Assembly: GCA_031396505.1 (NCBI GenBank)
Contig: JANNKX010000182.1
Coordinates: 1 to 23,544 of the forward strand
DNA length: 23,544 nt
Reading direction: 5' to 3'
From: JAAFHS01 sp031396505
GTDB lineage: Bacteria > Pseudomonadota > Alphaproteobacteria > Rhodobacterales > Rhodobacteraceae
Made by a program: the position numbers and the translations under genes. Below, one piece after another: positions 7,219-15,411 of the stretch. Every line of letters starts with the position of its first letter. Position 1 is the first letter of the stretch. The notes under the pieces are model-generated. The model saw only the letters and a list, made by a program, of their open reading frames with translations, did no database searches and was not told the DNA's origin.

Positions 7219-7647
7219 TCACACCAATTCCGTCTCTACCTCGATATTCCCCTTCGTCGCGTTCGAATACGGGCAGATGAAATGCCCCCGCTCCACCATC
7301 TTTTCGGCCACATCGCGCGGCACACCCGGCAGGCTGACCACCAGCTTCACCTTCAACCCGAACCCGCCATCACTGCGCCCGCCAATGCCCACATGCGCGT
7401 TCACTGTGGCCGTGTCCGGCACGGTGCCCAGCTTTTCCGCACCGGCGGCAAACCGCATCGCCCCCAGATAGCAGGCGGCATAGCCCGTTGCGAACAACTC
7501 CTCCGGGTTATGGCCCAGCCCGGACCCGCCCAGTTCCTTCGGGCTGGTCATCGTCACGGTCAGTTGCCCGTTCACCAGACCCGCAATCCCGTTGCGCCCG
7601 CCACCCGTCGCTTTCGCCTCGGTCCAGTATTTTGCATCGACTGTCAT
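7219..7647 (-). CDS. ohr: Organic hydroperoxide resistance protein (OsmC/Ohr family)
   Basis: A 142-residue Ohr-type thiol peroxidase that reduces organic and fatty-acid hydroperoxides, usually with lipoylated proteins as reductant. The two redox Cys are present: peroxidatic Cys59 in GYAACYLGAM and resolving Cys125 in GHFICPYSNAT. Arg18 in GGGRNG and Glu50 in HNPEELFATGY are the usual active-site Arg and Glu. The ATG at 7647 follows AAGGAAACACGG; the frame extends to 7713 but homologues begin at MTVDAKYWTEA. No OhrR-type repressor gene is adjacent, although ohr and ohrR are often neighbours; the regulator, if any, is elsewhere. Length and motifs separate it from OsmC proper. Confidence 0.94.
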   Translation of the reverse strand: MTVDAKYWTEAKATGGGRNGIAGLVNGQLTVTMTSPKELGGSGLGHNPEELFATGYAACYLGAMRFAAGAEKLGTVPDTATVNAHVGIGGRSDGGFGLKVKLVVSLPGVPRDVAEKMVERGHFICPYSNATKGNIEVETELV

Positions 7648-7950
7648 CCGTGTTTCCTTCTTTGTCTGGTCGTGATGTGTCATTTGGGTCTGGCCAAAGC
7701 ACGCGCCAAACACCTTGTATCATACGCGCTCGCGACCAAGATAGTTGCCGGAAAAAGCAAAAAAATACCTCGAAAGGATCAGGCTTAAAAATACACTAAT
7801 ATCAGTATCTTACAGCGGCTTCATCGGCGACGTTAACCTTTAAGACCGGAATTTCCGCGCATTTTCAACGGCTTGACCGCCAAGGTTAACAGCAACCACG
7901 ACGGATTCGGAAAAATCCGCGGAACACTCTGATATAAAAATAAATACCCA
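7648..7950. other. AT-richer intergenic stretch upstream of ohr
   Basis: No gene is seen. On the minus strand this is the ohr upstream region. It holds a TATGAT box within a GTAT-C-ATAC dyad (7717-7725) about 70 bp before the ohr start, with no convincing -35. It also has a pair of inverted 9-mers, GTTAACCTT (7832-7840) and AAGGTTAAC (7882-7890), 41 bp apart. The A/T-rich run at 7931-7948 belongs to the terminator of the small gene to the right. Confidence 0.5.
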
Positions 7951-7973
7951 GAAATTGACAGCCGTCAATTTCT
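7931..7973 (-). terminator. Likely intrinsic terminator of the 61-residue gene
   Basis: Arms at 7950-7959 (AGAAATTGAC) and 7964-7973 are perfect reverse complements around a 4-nt loop. On the minus strand the hairpin starts 4 nt after the TAG at 7977 and is followed by TGGGTATTTATTTTTATA, a T-rich but not immediate tract. Confidence 0.6.
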
Positions 7974-7976
7974 TCC

Positions 7977-8162
7977 CTACGCCCGATGCCCCCGCGCAAT
8001 CCGGCAAAACGCCACCACGCGCGCGTTGCCCGTCGTACGCGGTTGCGGATGCCGCTTGGTGGCTTGCAGCAGACGATCATCCGCCTGCCGTTCGATCCGC
8101 ACAAAATGCTGCAGGCGGCTGTTGCGGTTGGCGGTGGGGGTTTCCACGACGGTCTTGGTCAT
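7977..8162 (-). CDS. Small basic hypothetical protein, 61 residues
   Basis: Not recognised. It begins MTKTVVETPTANRNSRLQ, is rich in Arg (11 of 61), and has no signal peptide or membrane segment. Support for a real gene is contextual: GGGAGGATGTG directly precedes the ATG at 8162, one of the best ribosome-binding sites in the window, and a hairpin with a T-rich tail follows the stop. It lies 59 bp past the queG stop on the same strand and may be cotranscribed with queG. Overlapping frames in the same stretch (for example 7886-8104 on the same strand) lack such a site. It could be a small nucleic-acid-binding protein, but that is only a guess from charge. Confidence 0.5.
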   Translation of the reverse strand: MTKTVVETPTANRNSRLQHFVRIERQADDRLLQATKRHPQPRTTGNARVVAFCRIARGHRA

Positions 8163-8221
8163 CACATCCTCCCAAAGGTGAGCAGTGCGGTAACATACCA
8201 CCCACGCCCCAAACCGCCACA

Positions 8222-9271
8222 TCACATTTCGTGCGCCCCGGCCAGTTTCAGCCGATCCACCGCCCACCGCGCCGCATCGGCGACACCTGCATCGGCATCC
8301 TCCACCAACGCAACCGCGACTGCTGCCAGTGCAGCGATCCCCGAATTGCCAACCGCATACAGCACATTGCGCACAAACCGGTCGCGCCCGATGCGCTTGA
8401 TCGGGCTACCCGCAAACCGCGCCCGAAATCCCGCATCATCCAAGATCGCCAGTTCCGCCAGCAGGGGCGCACCCACCAACGGCTGATAACCGATTTCGGA
8501 CGCGGCAACCGCAAACTTGTTCCACGGGCACACCGCCAGACAATCGTCACAGCCGTAAATCCGGTTGCCCATCAGGCCGCGCAATTCCACATCCACCGGC
8601 CCGCGATGTTCAATCGTCAGGTATGAAATGCACCGCCGCGCGTCCAACCGGTAAGGTGCCGGAAACGCCTGCGTCGGACAGATGTCCAGACAGGCCGTAC
8701 ATGTCCCGCAATGGGAAACCTCTGGCGTGTCCTTCGGCAAATCCAGCGTGGTGAAGATCGCCCCCAGAAAGAACCAGTTGCCCAGATCGCGGCTCAGAAG
8801 ATTGGTATGCTTGCCCTGCCAACCCAACCCCGCCGCCTGCGCCAGCGGCTTTTCCATCACCGGGGCCGTGTCGACGAATACCTTGATCTCGCCGCCACCC
8901 GTCGCGATCAACCAACGCCCCAACCGTTTCAGCCGCCGCTTGACCAGATCATGATAATCGCGCCCCTGCGCATACACACTGACCGCCCCACAATCCCGCG
9001 CGCCCAGCACCGCCAGCGGATCACCCTGCGGCGTGTACATTTCGGCCAGCATCACCACCGACCGCGCCTCTGGCCACAACGCCGCCGCCGATCCGCGCCA
9101 TTCCGCCCGCTCGGCCAGCCACCCCATCTGCCCATGATGCCCTGCCGCCAGAAACGCCGCCAGGCGTACCGCCCCATCCGGCACACCGTCGGGCGCACAG
9201 ATACCCAAGCTGGAAAAACCCTCCGCCCGCGATTGTGTGACCAGCCGCTCTTTCAACAAAACCGGGTCCAT
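8222..9271 (-). CDS. queG: Epoxyqueuosine reductase
   Basis: A 349-residue cobalamin-dependent iron-sulfur enzyme that reduces epoxyqueuosine to queuosine in the wobble base of tRNAs with GUN anticodons, the last step of Q synthesis. The N-terminal cobalamin-binding region holds the proposed proton donor Asp134 in VFVDTAPVMEKPLA. Two 4Fe-4S clusters are served by Cys188, 191, 194, 198 (CGTCTACLDICP) and Cys214, 241, 244, 248 (CDDCLAVCPW). The C-terminal end (about 290-340) looks like a HEAT repeat, as in QueG structures. The ATG at 9271 is preceded by AGAGAGGAAGT within the repeated leader element. The other que genes are not in the window. Confidence 0.95.
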   Translation of the reverse strand: MDPVLLKERLVTQSRAEGFSSLGICAPDGVPDGAVRLAAFLAAGHHGQMGWLAERAEWRGSAAALWPEARSVVMLAEMYTPQGDPLAVLGARDCGAVSVYAQGRDYHDLVKRRLKRLGRWLIATGGGEIKVFVDTAPVMEKPLAQAAGLGWQGKHTNLLSRDLGNWFFLGAIFTTLDLPKDTPEVSHCGTCTACLDICPTQAFPAPYRLDARRCISYLTIEHRGPVDVELRGLMGNRIYGCDDCLAVCPWNKFAVAASEIGYQPLVGAPLLAELAILDDAGFRARFAGSPIKRIGRDRFVRNVLYAVGNSGIAALAAVAVALVEDADAGVADAARWAVDRLKLAGAHEM

Positions 9272-9274
9272 ACT

Positions 9275-9317
9275 TCCTCTCTGCGAAAATATCCCGGGGT
9301 CCGGGGCAGCGCCCCGG
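9275..9317 (-). repeat. Hairpin-plus-leader intergenic element, copy 2
   Basis: Plus-strand arms CCGGGGC (9301-9307) and GCCCCGG (9311-9317) form a 7-bp hairpin. On the minus strand it continues as GGACCCCGGGATATTTTCGC and then AGAGAGGAAG, the queG ribosome-binding site. It matches copy 1 at 4421-4471 in order, spacing and most bases, although the downstream genes are unrelated. It separates the GST gene from queG. Confidence 0.7.
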
Positions 9318-9328
9318 CGGCCTGCCAT

Positions 9329-9994
9329 CTAGAAATCAAGATCGGCGTAATGCGCGGCTGGCGGAAAGCCGGATACCTGATCCGCCAGCAGCGCGCGGAA
9401 ACTCGGGCGCGACTTAATCTTGGCATACCAGTCTTTCACCACCGCCGAACGATGCCAGTCCACATCGCTGATGTAATCCAGACACGACAGATGCGCCGCC
9501 GCCGTAAGGTCCGCCAGTGTCATCACATCCCCCGCCAGCCAGCGCCGCTCATCCAGCAGCATCGCCATGTAATCCAGATGCACCTTGATCCGTACCGATC
9601 CCGATTTCACATTCTTGCTGTCCGGATAGCCTTGCCCCATGACCTTCTTGTTGACCCGCTCATGCAGCAGTTTTGACGTCACTTCCGCCTGAAACTTGTC
9701 GTCAAACCACGCGCACAGACGCCGCACCTCGTACCGCCCTTCCGCATCGCGCGGCATCAGCGGGTTGGCGGGCACGGATTCCTCCAGATATTCGCAGATC
9801 GCCTGGCTCTCCGACATGATCCGCGCGTCGATTTTCAGAACCGGCACCTTGCCTGCCGGATTGCGGCGCAAAAATTCGGGCGAGGGCTCCCAATACCGCT
9901 CTTCGACCAGCTCGACATCCAGCTTTTTCTCGGCCAGCGTCAGGCGCACCTTGCGGCAATAGGGCGACAGGGCAAAGTGATACAGTCGGATCAT
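9329..9994 (-). CDS. Glutathione S-transferase family protein
   Basis: A 221-residue cytosolic GST. The N-terminal thioredoxin-fold domain (about 1-80) begins MIRLYHFALSPYCRKVRLTL and contains the cis-Pro and gamma-Glu-binding elements GKVPVLKI and SESQAICEYLE. The helical C-terminal domain carries the N-capping Asp motif in WLAGDVMTLADLTAAAHL. The SPYC start suggests a Ser or Cys active-site residue rather than Tyr; the class and substrate are unclear. The ATG at 9994 has a modest AGG upstream. It precedes queG by 57 bp on the same strand. Homologues are mostly annotated only to family level. Confidence 0.9.
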   Translation of the reverse strand: MIRLYHFALSPYCRKVRLTLAEKKLDVELVEERYWEPSPEFLRRNPAGKVPVLKIDARIMSESQAICEYLEESVPANPLMPRDAEGRYEVRRLCAWFDDKFQAEVTSKLLHERVNKKVMGQGYPDSKNVKSGSVRIKVHLDYMAMLLDERRWLAGDVMTLADLTAAAHLSCLDYISDVDWHRSAVVKDWYAKIKSRPSFRALLADQVSGFPPAAHYADLDF

Positions 9995-10058
9995 CGGAAA
10001 ACCTGTACAAAGCGTTCCCCCTCAATGCAGCGAAGACGGTAGGAATTCAAGCCAGCCC

Positions 10059-10799
10059 CTATTCAAAGCATGCAGCCCGGCCATCCGCCGCTATGGTTTC
10101 GGCCCCGCCGATCACCTGCCCCGCACGTCTGCGCACCACTGGCCCCGGATTGGCGGCATCGCGCCCTTTCGGATCGGGCAGCACGGCGGCCAGACGTGCC
10201 GCCTGCGTGGCTGTCAGATCGCGCGCATCGATGCCGAAATAATGCTGCGCTGCCGCCTGCACCCCAAAGACGCCCTCGTCAAATTCGGCGACGTTCAGAT
10301 ATACCTCAAGAATGCGCTGCTTGGACCACAGCAGTTCCACCACCGGTGTCAACGCGGCCTCCATCGCCTTGCGCAGCCACGACCGCCCCTGCCACAGGAA
10401 GACGTTCTTCACCACCTGCTGGCTGATCGTCGAGGCCCCGCGATTGCCCCCTTCGTCAATTGCCGCCCGGATTGCCGCGATATCAAACCCGCCATGCAGG
10501 CAGAAATTCGCGTCCTCCGACGCCACCGCCGACCGGCCCATCACGGGTGCGATCGCATCCCAATCCACCCATTCACGGGCAATCCCGCCCAGCCGGCGGC
10601 TTTCACTCATCTGATACAGGTTGGTCGGCGGATTGATGAAACTGAACAGCAGGATCAGCAGCGGGAAAAAGCCCACAACCCCGCCCAGACTCAACCCCGC
10701 CCATCGCAGAATGCGCTGCTCAAGCGTGCGGACCACGACCTTCGCACGCGAGGCCCGCTTGCGTGTGGTTTTCGGTTTGGGTGCATCTGCTTCGGCCAT
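10059..10799 (-). CDS. mtgA: Monofunctional biosynthetic peptidoglycan transglycosylase
   Basis: A 246-residue GT51 glycosyltransferase that polymerises lipid II into glycan strands at the periplasmic face of the inner membrane. A basic, Ala/Lys-rich cytoplasmic N-terminus (1-25) is followed by one membrane anchor (about 33-54). GT51 motifs are ASEDANFCLHGGFD (catalytic Glu95), NRGASTISQQVVKNVFL and RILEVYLNVAEF with a following GVFGVQAAAQHYFG. The penicillin-binding domain is absent, as in MtgA. The ATG at 10799 is chosen because the sequence in front of it does not look like the family and there is no upstream Shine-Dalgarno; a promoter placed for leaderless transcription supports it. It lies behind the gltB terminator and so is probably expressed on its own. 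Confidence 0.93.
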   Translation of the reverse strand: MAEADAPKPKTTRKRASRAKVVVRTLEQRILRWAGLSLGGVVGFFPLLILLFSFINPPTNLYQMSESRRLGGIAREWVDWDAIAPVMGRSAVASEDANFCLHGGFDIAAIRAAIDEGGNRGASTISQQVVKNVFLWQGRSWLRKAMEAALTPVVELLWSKQRILEVYLNVAEFDEGVFGVQAAAQHYFGIDARDLTATQAARLAAVLPDPKGRDAANPGPVVRRRAGQVIGGAETIAADGRAACFE

Positions 10800-10806
10800 G
10801 CCAAGG

Positions 10807-10834
10807 GTTATGCGTGTGCCTGCGCGCCCGTCAA
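10807..10834 (-). promoter_or_regulatory. Predicted promoter of mtgA giving a leaderless mRNA
   Basis: On the minus strand: -35 TTGACG (10834-10829), 16-bp spacer, -10 CATAAC (10812-10807). The first base of the mtgA ATG is the 8th nucleotide after the -10, so transcription would start at or within a base or two of the start codon. There is no Shine-Dalgarno sequence in the gap. Confidence 0.5.
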
Positions 10835-10843
10835 CCCCGGTAT

Positions 10844-10872
10844 AAAAAAGGCCCCCATGGTGGGGGCCTTTT
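10844..10872 (-). terminator. Intrinsic terminator of gltB
   Basis: A perfect 12-bp stem (10846-10857 AAAAGGCCCCCA with 10861-10872) and a 3-nt loop begins 3 nt after the gltB TAA. On the minus strand the stem runs into TTTTTT. This is a textbook terminator closing the glt operon. Confidence 0.92.
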
Positions 10873-10875
10873 GCC

Positions 10876-13800
10876 TTACTCTGCAGGCACCGCTGCCCGC
10901 TCATCGCTCAGCGGATAGGACAGATGCACCAGCATTTCCTTCGGGCAGACCTGTAGGAAATTCCGACGCTCCGTGGCCCAATCCGCCAGAATCGCGCGCG
11001 CCTTCACGCTGTCGGTTTCGGCCGCATGCACAGCAATCAACCCGCGCAACTGCGCCTCCCAATGCGGGTGGCTGACGGCACAGGTGACAAGACTTTCCCC
11101 GTTGATGAAATCTTCGGCCACACCGTTCGGATCGTAAAGATACGCCATCCCGCCCGTCATGCCCGCGCCAAAGTTGGCACCGATCCGCCCAAGGATCACC
11201 GCAACCCCGCCCGTCATGTATTCGCACCCGTTCGACCCGCAGCCTTCAACCACGACCGACGCCCCCGAATTGCGCACCGCAAACCGCTCGCCCGCGCGCC
11301 CTGCCGCAAACAACTGCCCCGCCGTGGCACCATACAGCACCGTGTTGCCGATAATGGTATTGTCCGCCGCCGTCAGCGGCGATGCCATCTGCGGGCGCAC
11401 CACGATCATGCCGCCGGACAGGCCCTTGCCGACATAGTCGTTGGCATCGCCCATCACCTCCAGCTTCAACCCCCGCACCGCAAACGCGCCCAGGGATTGC
11501 CCCGCGCTGCCCATCAGTTTCACCGTCAGGTGATCCGGTTGCAGGTTGTTCCGCATCCCGAACCGTTTGACGATATGGCTGCTGGCCCGCGTGCCAATCG
11601 TGCGGTGCGTGTTCCTGACCGCATAAGACAGCTGCATCTTTTCGCCATCCTCAAAGAACCGCGCGCCGTCCTTCACGATATCCGCATCCAGCGTATCGGG
11701 CACCGCATTACGTGGCTTGGACCGATCGTAGATGATCTTCTGCGACCCATCGACGGTAATCAGCAGCGGGTTCAGGTCCAGATCATCCAGATTGGCGGCA
11801 CCCCGGCTGACTTGCGTCAGCAGATCCGCCCGGCCGATGATCTCGTCAATCGACCGCGCGCCGATGCTCGCCAAAATCTCGCGCACTTCCTGCGCGTAGA
11901 ACGTGATCAGGTTCACCACCTTGTCCGCCGTCCCCGTGAACTTGGCCCGCAGCGCCTCGTTCTGCGTGCAGACCCCCACCGGGCAGGTGTTGCTTTGGCA
12001 CTGCCGCACCATGATGCAGCCCATGGCAATCAGGGCCGCCGTGCCAATCCCGTATTCCTCCGCCCCCATCATCGCCGCCATCACGATGTCGCGGCCCGTA
12101 CGCAGGCCCCCGTCTGTGCGCAGCGTCACCCGTTCGCGCAGATTGTTCATCGCCAGAACCTGATGCGCTTCGGTCAGGCCCATTTCCCACGGCAGGCCCG
12201 CGTATTTGATCGACGTGCCGGGGCTGGCCCCTGTGCCGCCATTGTGCCCTGAAATCAGGATGATATCGGCTTTGGCCTTGGCCACACCCGCCGCAATTGT
12301 GCCCACGCCCGACTGCGACACCAGCTTCACCGTCACCTTGGCGCGCGGGTTGATCTGCTTCAGATCATAGATCAACTGCGCCAGATCTTCGATGGAATAG
12401 ATATCATGGTGCGGCGGCGGCGATATCAGCGTCACACCCGGCGTGCTGTGCCGTAACCGTGCAATCAACGCCGTGACCTTCATCCCCGGCAACTGCCCGC
12501 CTTCACCCGGTTTCGCCCCCTGCGCGACCTTGATTTCCAATTCCTCACAGGCGTTCAGGTATTCCGCCGTCACGCCAAACCGGCCACTGGCGACCTGCTT
12601 GATCTTGGCCGACGGATTATCCCCGTTCGCCTCCGGCGTGAAATGCGCCGGGTCCTCGCCGCCTTCACCAGAATCGCTTTTCGCCCCGATCCGGTTCATC
12701 GCCACGTTCAGCGTCTTGTGCGCCTCTGGCCCCAATGCGCCAAGGCTCATCCCCGGTGTGACAAACCGTTTGCGGATCGAGGTGATGCTTTCCACCTCTT
12801 CAATCGGCACTGCTTTGCCCAAAGCCTTGATGTCCAGAAGATCGCGGATGTGAATGGGCGGGTTCGCCCGCATCGCCGCACTGTACTGCTTCCACAGATC
12901 GTAACTCGCGCGGTCACAGGCCGATTGCAGCATGTGCATCGTCTGTGCTTCCCAAGCGTGCTTTTCACCCGACCGCCGCGCCTTGTAAAACCCGCCAATC
13001 GGCAGCACATCCGCGCCACCCAGCCAGCCCTTGGCGTGCACTTCTTCCAGCTTTTGCTCGATACCCGTCAGCCCGATGCCCGAAATGCGGCTGTGCATGC
13101 CGGGGAAGTATTCCGCCACCATCGCGCGGCTTAACCCCACCGCCTCAAAGTTCAGCCCGCCGCGATAGGAACTGACAACCGAAATCCCCATCTTCGACAT
13201 GATTTTCAACAGGCCTGCATCAATCGCATCCCGGTAGCGGCGCGTTGCATCCGTCAGACTACCCTCGATCAGCCCCCGCGAAATACGATCCGCAATCGTG
13301 TCTTGCGCCAGATAGGCGTTCACCGTCGTCGCCCCACAGCCGATCAGCACCGCAAAATAATGCGGATCAATGCACTCTGCCGAACGCACGTTCACCGAAC
13401 AGAACGTGCGCAATCCCTTGCGCGTCAGCCATGAATGCACCGCACTGGTGGCAAGGATCATCGGCATCGCGACCTTGTCCGGGCCCTGATACTCATCGGT
13501 CAGAACCAGATGCCCGGCGCCCGACCGCACGGCGTCTTCCGCCTCGGCCCGGATACGTTCAAGGCCCTGCCGCAAATCGTCAAGGCCTGCACCCACGGCA
13601 AAGGTGCAATCAATGAACGCCACCTGATCGCCGAACTTTTCCACCATCACGCCGAATTCGGCATTGGCGATGAACGGGCTTTCCAGCACCAGAATCTCGG
13701 TCTGGCTTGAATTCTCATCCAGCACGTTCTTCAGGTTTCCAAACCGTGTCTTCAGGCTCATCACCCGGCCTTCGCGCAGGGAATCAATCGGCGGATTGGT

Positions 13801-15411
13801 CACCTGCGAGAAATTCTGCCGGAAAAAATGCGACAATGGCCGATACACCGATGACAACACCGCCGCGGGCGTATCATCCCCCATCGACGCGATCATTTCC
13901 TTGCCGTCCTCGGCCATCGGCGCCAGAACCTGTTCCAGCTCCTCAACCGTATAGCCCGCCGCGATCTGCCGCTTGCGCAGGTCCGCCCCCGCAAACAGCG
14001 CGCGTTCCGGCACATCGCGCAACAGACTGTTCAGATCCACAACCCGTTCAATCCATTCGGAATAAGGCTGCGATGCTGCCAGCTTATCCTTCATCGCCGT
14101 GTCGTGGTACAGCTTGCCCTTTTCCATATCGACCGCGATCATCTGCCCCGGCCCCAGCGCGCCCTTTTCACGGATCGTGGTTTCATCCACCGGCACCATA
14201 CCCGCCTCGGACCCAGCGATCAGCAACCCGTCGCCCGTCACCACATAGCGCATCGGGCGCAGACCGTTCCGGTCCAACCCGCCGCAGACCCAACGACCAT
14301 CCGTCATCGCCAGCGCTGCCGGCCCATCCCACGGCTCCATCACCGCGTTGCAATAGGCATACATGTCCGCCCATGCCTGCGGCATGTCGGTGGTCGCTTT
14401 TGACCACGCCTCGGGCACCAGCATCGTCTTGGCCATCGGCGCCGAACGCCCCGACCGCACCATCACCTCGAACACCGCATCCAGCGCGCCAGAATCGCTC
14501 GTGCCTGACGGGATGATCGGCTTGATATCTTCTGCCGCCTCGCCAAAGTTGTTGGATGCCATGCGAATCTCATGACTTTTCATCCAGTTGATGTTGCCCT
14601 TCAGCGTATTGATCTCGCCGTTATGCGCCAACATCCGGAACGGTTGCGCCAGCCACCACTGCGGAAACGTATTCGTCGAATAGCGTTGATGATAGATCGC
14701 AAAGGCCGATTCAAACCGCTCATCCATCAGGTCCGGGTAGAACACCGCCACCTGTTCCGCCAGCATCATGCCCTTGTAGATGATTGACCGGCAGGAAAGT
14801 GAACAGATGTACACACCTTGAATCTGCGCCGCCAGTGCGGCCTTTTCGATCCGGCGGCGGATGATATACAACTCACGTTCAAACGCCTCGGCGTCGATGT
14901 CCTTGTCGCAGCGGATCAGGATCTGCTCGATCTCCGGCCGCGTCGCATTGGCCTTGTCGCCCAGCACTGACACATCCACCGGCACATGCCGCCAGCCATA
15001 AATGTAATGCCCCATCCGCAGCACTTCGGATTCAACAATTGTCCGGCACCGCTCTTGTGCGCCAAAATCCGTCCGCGGCAAAAACACCTGCCCCACGGCA
15101 ATCATCCGGTTCATGTCCGGCTCATGCCCCGTGCGGCGCACTTGGTCATAGAAGAACTTCACCGGGATCTGCACATGAATCCCCGCACCATCCCCGGTCT
15201 TGCCATCGGCGTCGACCGCCCCCCGGTGCCATACGGCTTTCAGCGCGGCGATCCCGTTTTCCACCACCCGGCGGCTGGCCTTGCCATTGATCGCGACAAC
15301 CAGACCAACGCCACAGGACGAATGTTCATCCTCGGATTTATACAGCCCGTTCGTATCCAACCATGCGCGCTTTGCCTCTTCGGCCTGCACCCAAGCGTCA
15401 TCATAAATCAT
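10876..15411 (-). CDS. gltB: Glutamate synthase (NADPH) large subunit
   Basis: The 1511-residue alpha subunit of GOGAT, which makes two glutamates from glutamine and 2-oxoglutarate. A propeptide of 32 residues precedes the Ntn nucleophile Cys33 in EHSSCGVGLV, followed by the class II amidotransferase domain (to about 430). A central domain comes next, then the FMN-binding synthase domain (around 830-1200) with GAKSDSGEGGEDPAHF and PPPHHDIYSIEDLAQL. The 3Fe-4S cysteines are 1132, 1138 and 1143. A C-terminal GXGXG beta-helix contains GSAGQSLGAFAVRG (near 1300). The ATG at 15411 has GGAGATTCCA upstream and overlaps the stop of the preceding secreted-protein gene as ATGA. The gene is intact and ends at a strong terminator. 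Confidence 0.98.
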   Translation of the reverse strand: MIYDDAWVQAEEAKRAWLDTNGLYKSEDEHSSCGVGLVVAINGKASRRVVENGIAALKAVWHRGAVDADGKTGDGAGIHVQIPVKFFYDQVRRTGHEPDMNRMIAVGQVFLPRTDFGAQERCRTIVESEVLRMGHYIYGWRHVPVDVSVLGDKANATRPEIEQILIRCDKDIDAEAFERELYIIRRRIEKAALAAQIQGVYICSLSCRSIIYKGMMLAEQVAVFYPDLMDERFESAFAIYHQRYSTNTFPQWWLAQPFRMLAHNGEINTLKGNINWMKSHEIRMASNNFGEAAEDIKPIIPSGTSDSGALDAVFEVMVRSGRSAPMAKTMLVPEAWSKATTDMPQAWADMYAYCNAVMEPWDGPAALAMTDGRWVCGGLDRNGLRPMRYVVTGDGLLIAGSEAGMVPVDETTIREKGALGPGQMIAVDMEKGKLYHDTAMKDKLAASQPYSEWIERVVDLNSLLRDVPERALFAGADLRKRQIAAGYTVEELEQVLAPMAEDGKEMIASMGDDTPAAVLSSVYRPLSHFFRQNFSQVTNPPIDSLREGRVMSLKTRFGNLKNVLDENSSQTEILVLESPFIANAEFGVMVEKFGDQVAFIDCTFAVGAGLDDLRQGLERIRAEAEDAVRSGAGHLVLTDEYQGPDKVAMPMILATSAVHSWLTRKGLRTFCSVNVRSAECIDPHYFAVLIGCGATTVNAYLAQDTIADRISRGLIEGSLTDATRRYRDAIDAGLLKIMSKMGISVVSSYRGGLNFEAVGLSRAMVAEYFPGMHSRISGIGLTGIEQKLEEVHAKGWLGGADVLPIGGFYKARRSGEKHAWEAQTMHMLQSACDRASYDLWKQYSAAMRANPPIHIRDLLDIKALGKAVPIEEVESITSIRKRFVTPGMSLGALGPEAHKTLNVAMNRIGAKSDSGEGGEDPAHFTPEANGDNPSAKIKQVASGRFGVTAEYLNACEELEIKVAQGAKPGEGGQLPGMKVTALIARLRHSTPGVTLISPPPHHDIYSIEDLAQLIYDLKQINPRAKVTVKLVSQSGVGTIAAGVAKAKADIILISGHNGGTGASPGTSIKYAGLPWEMGLTEAHQVLAMNNLRERVTLRTDGGLRTGRDIVMAAMMGAEEYGIGTAALIAMGCIMVRQCQSNTCPVGVCTQNEALRAKFTGTADKVVNLITFYAQEVREILASIGARSIDEIIGRADLLTQVSRGAANLDDLDLNPLLITVDGSQKIIYDRSKPRNAVPDTLDADIVKDGARFFEDGEKMQLSYAVRNTHRTIGTRASSHIVKRFGMRNNLQPDHLTVKLMGSAGQSLGAFAVRGLKLEVMGDANDYVGKGLSGGMIVVRPQMASPLTAADNTIIGNTVLYGATAGQLFAAGRAGERFAVRNSGASVVVEGCGSNGCEYMTGGVAVILGRIGANFGAGMTGGMAYLYDPNGVAEDFINGESLVTCAVSHPHWEAQLRGLIAVHAAETDSVKARAILADWATERRNFLQVCPKEMLVHLSYPLSDERAAVPAE

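Noticed and set aside
7219..7647. ohr product as a general OsmC protein
   Set aside because: The spacing and context of both Cys (GYAACYLGAM and HFICPYSNAT) and the length are those of Ohr.
7886..8104. 72-codon minus-strand frame near the small basic protein gene
   Set aside because: It overlaps the better supported 61-residue frame, crosses the hairpin behind it, and has no Shine-Dalgarno sequence.
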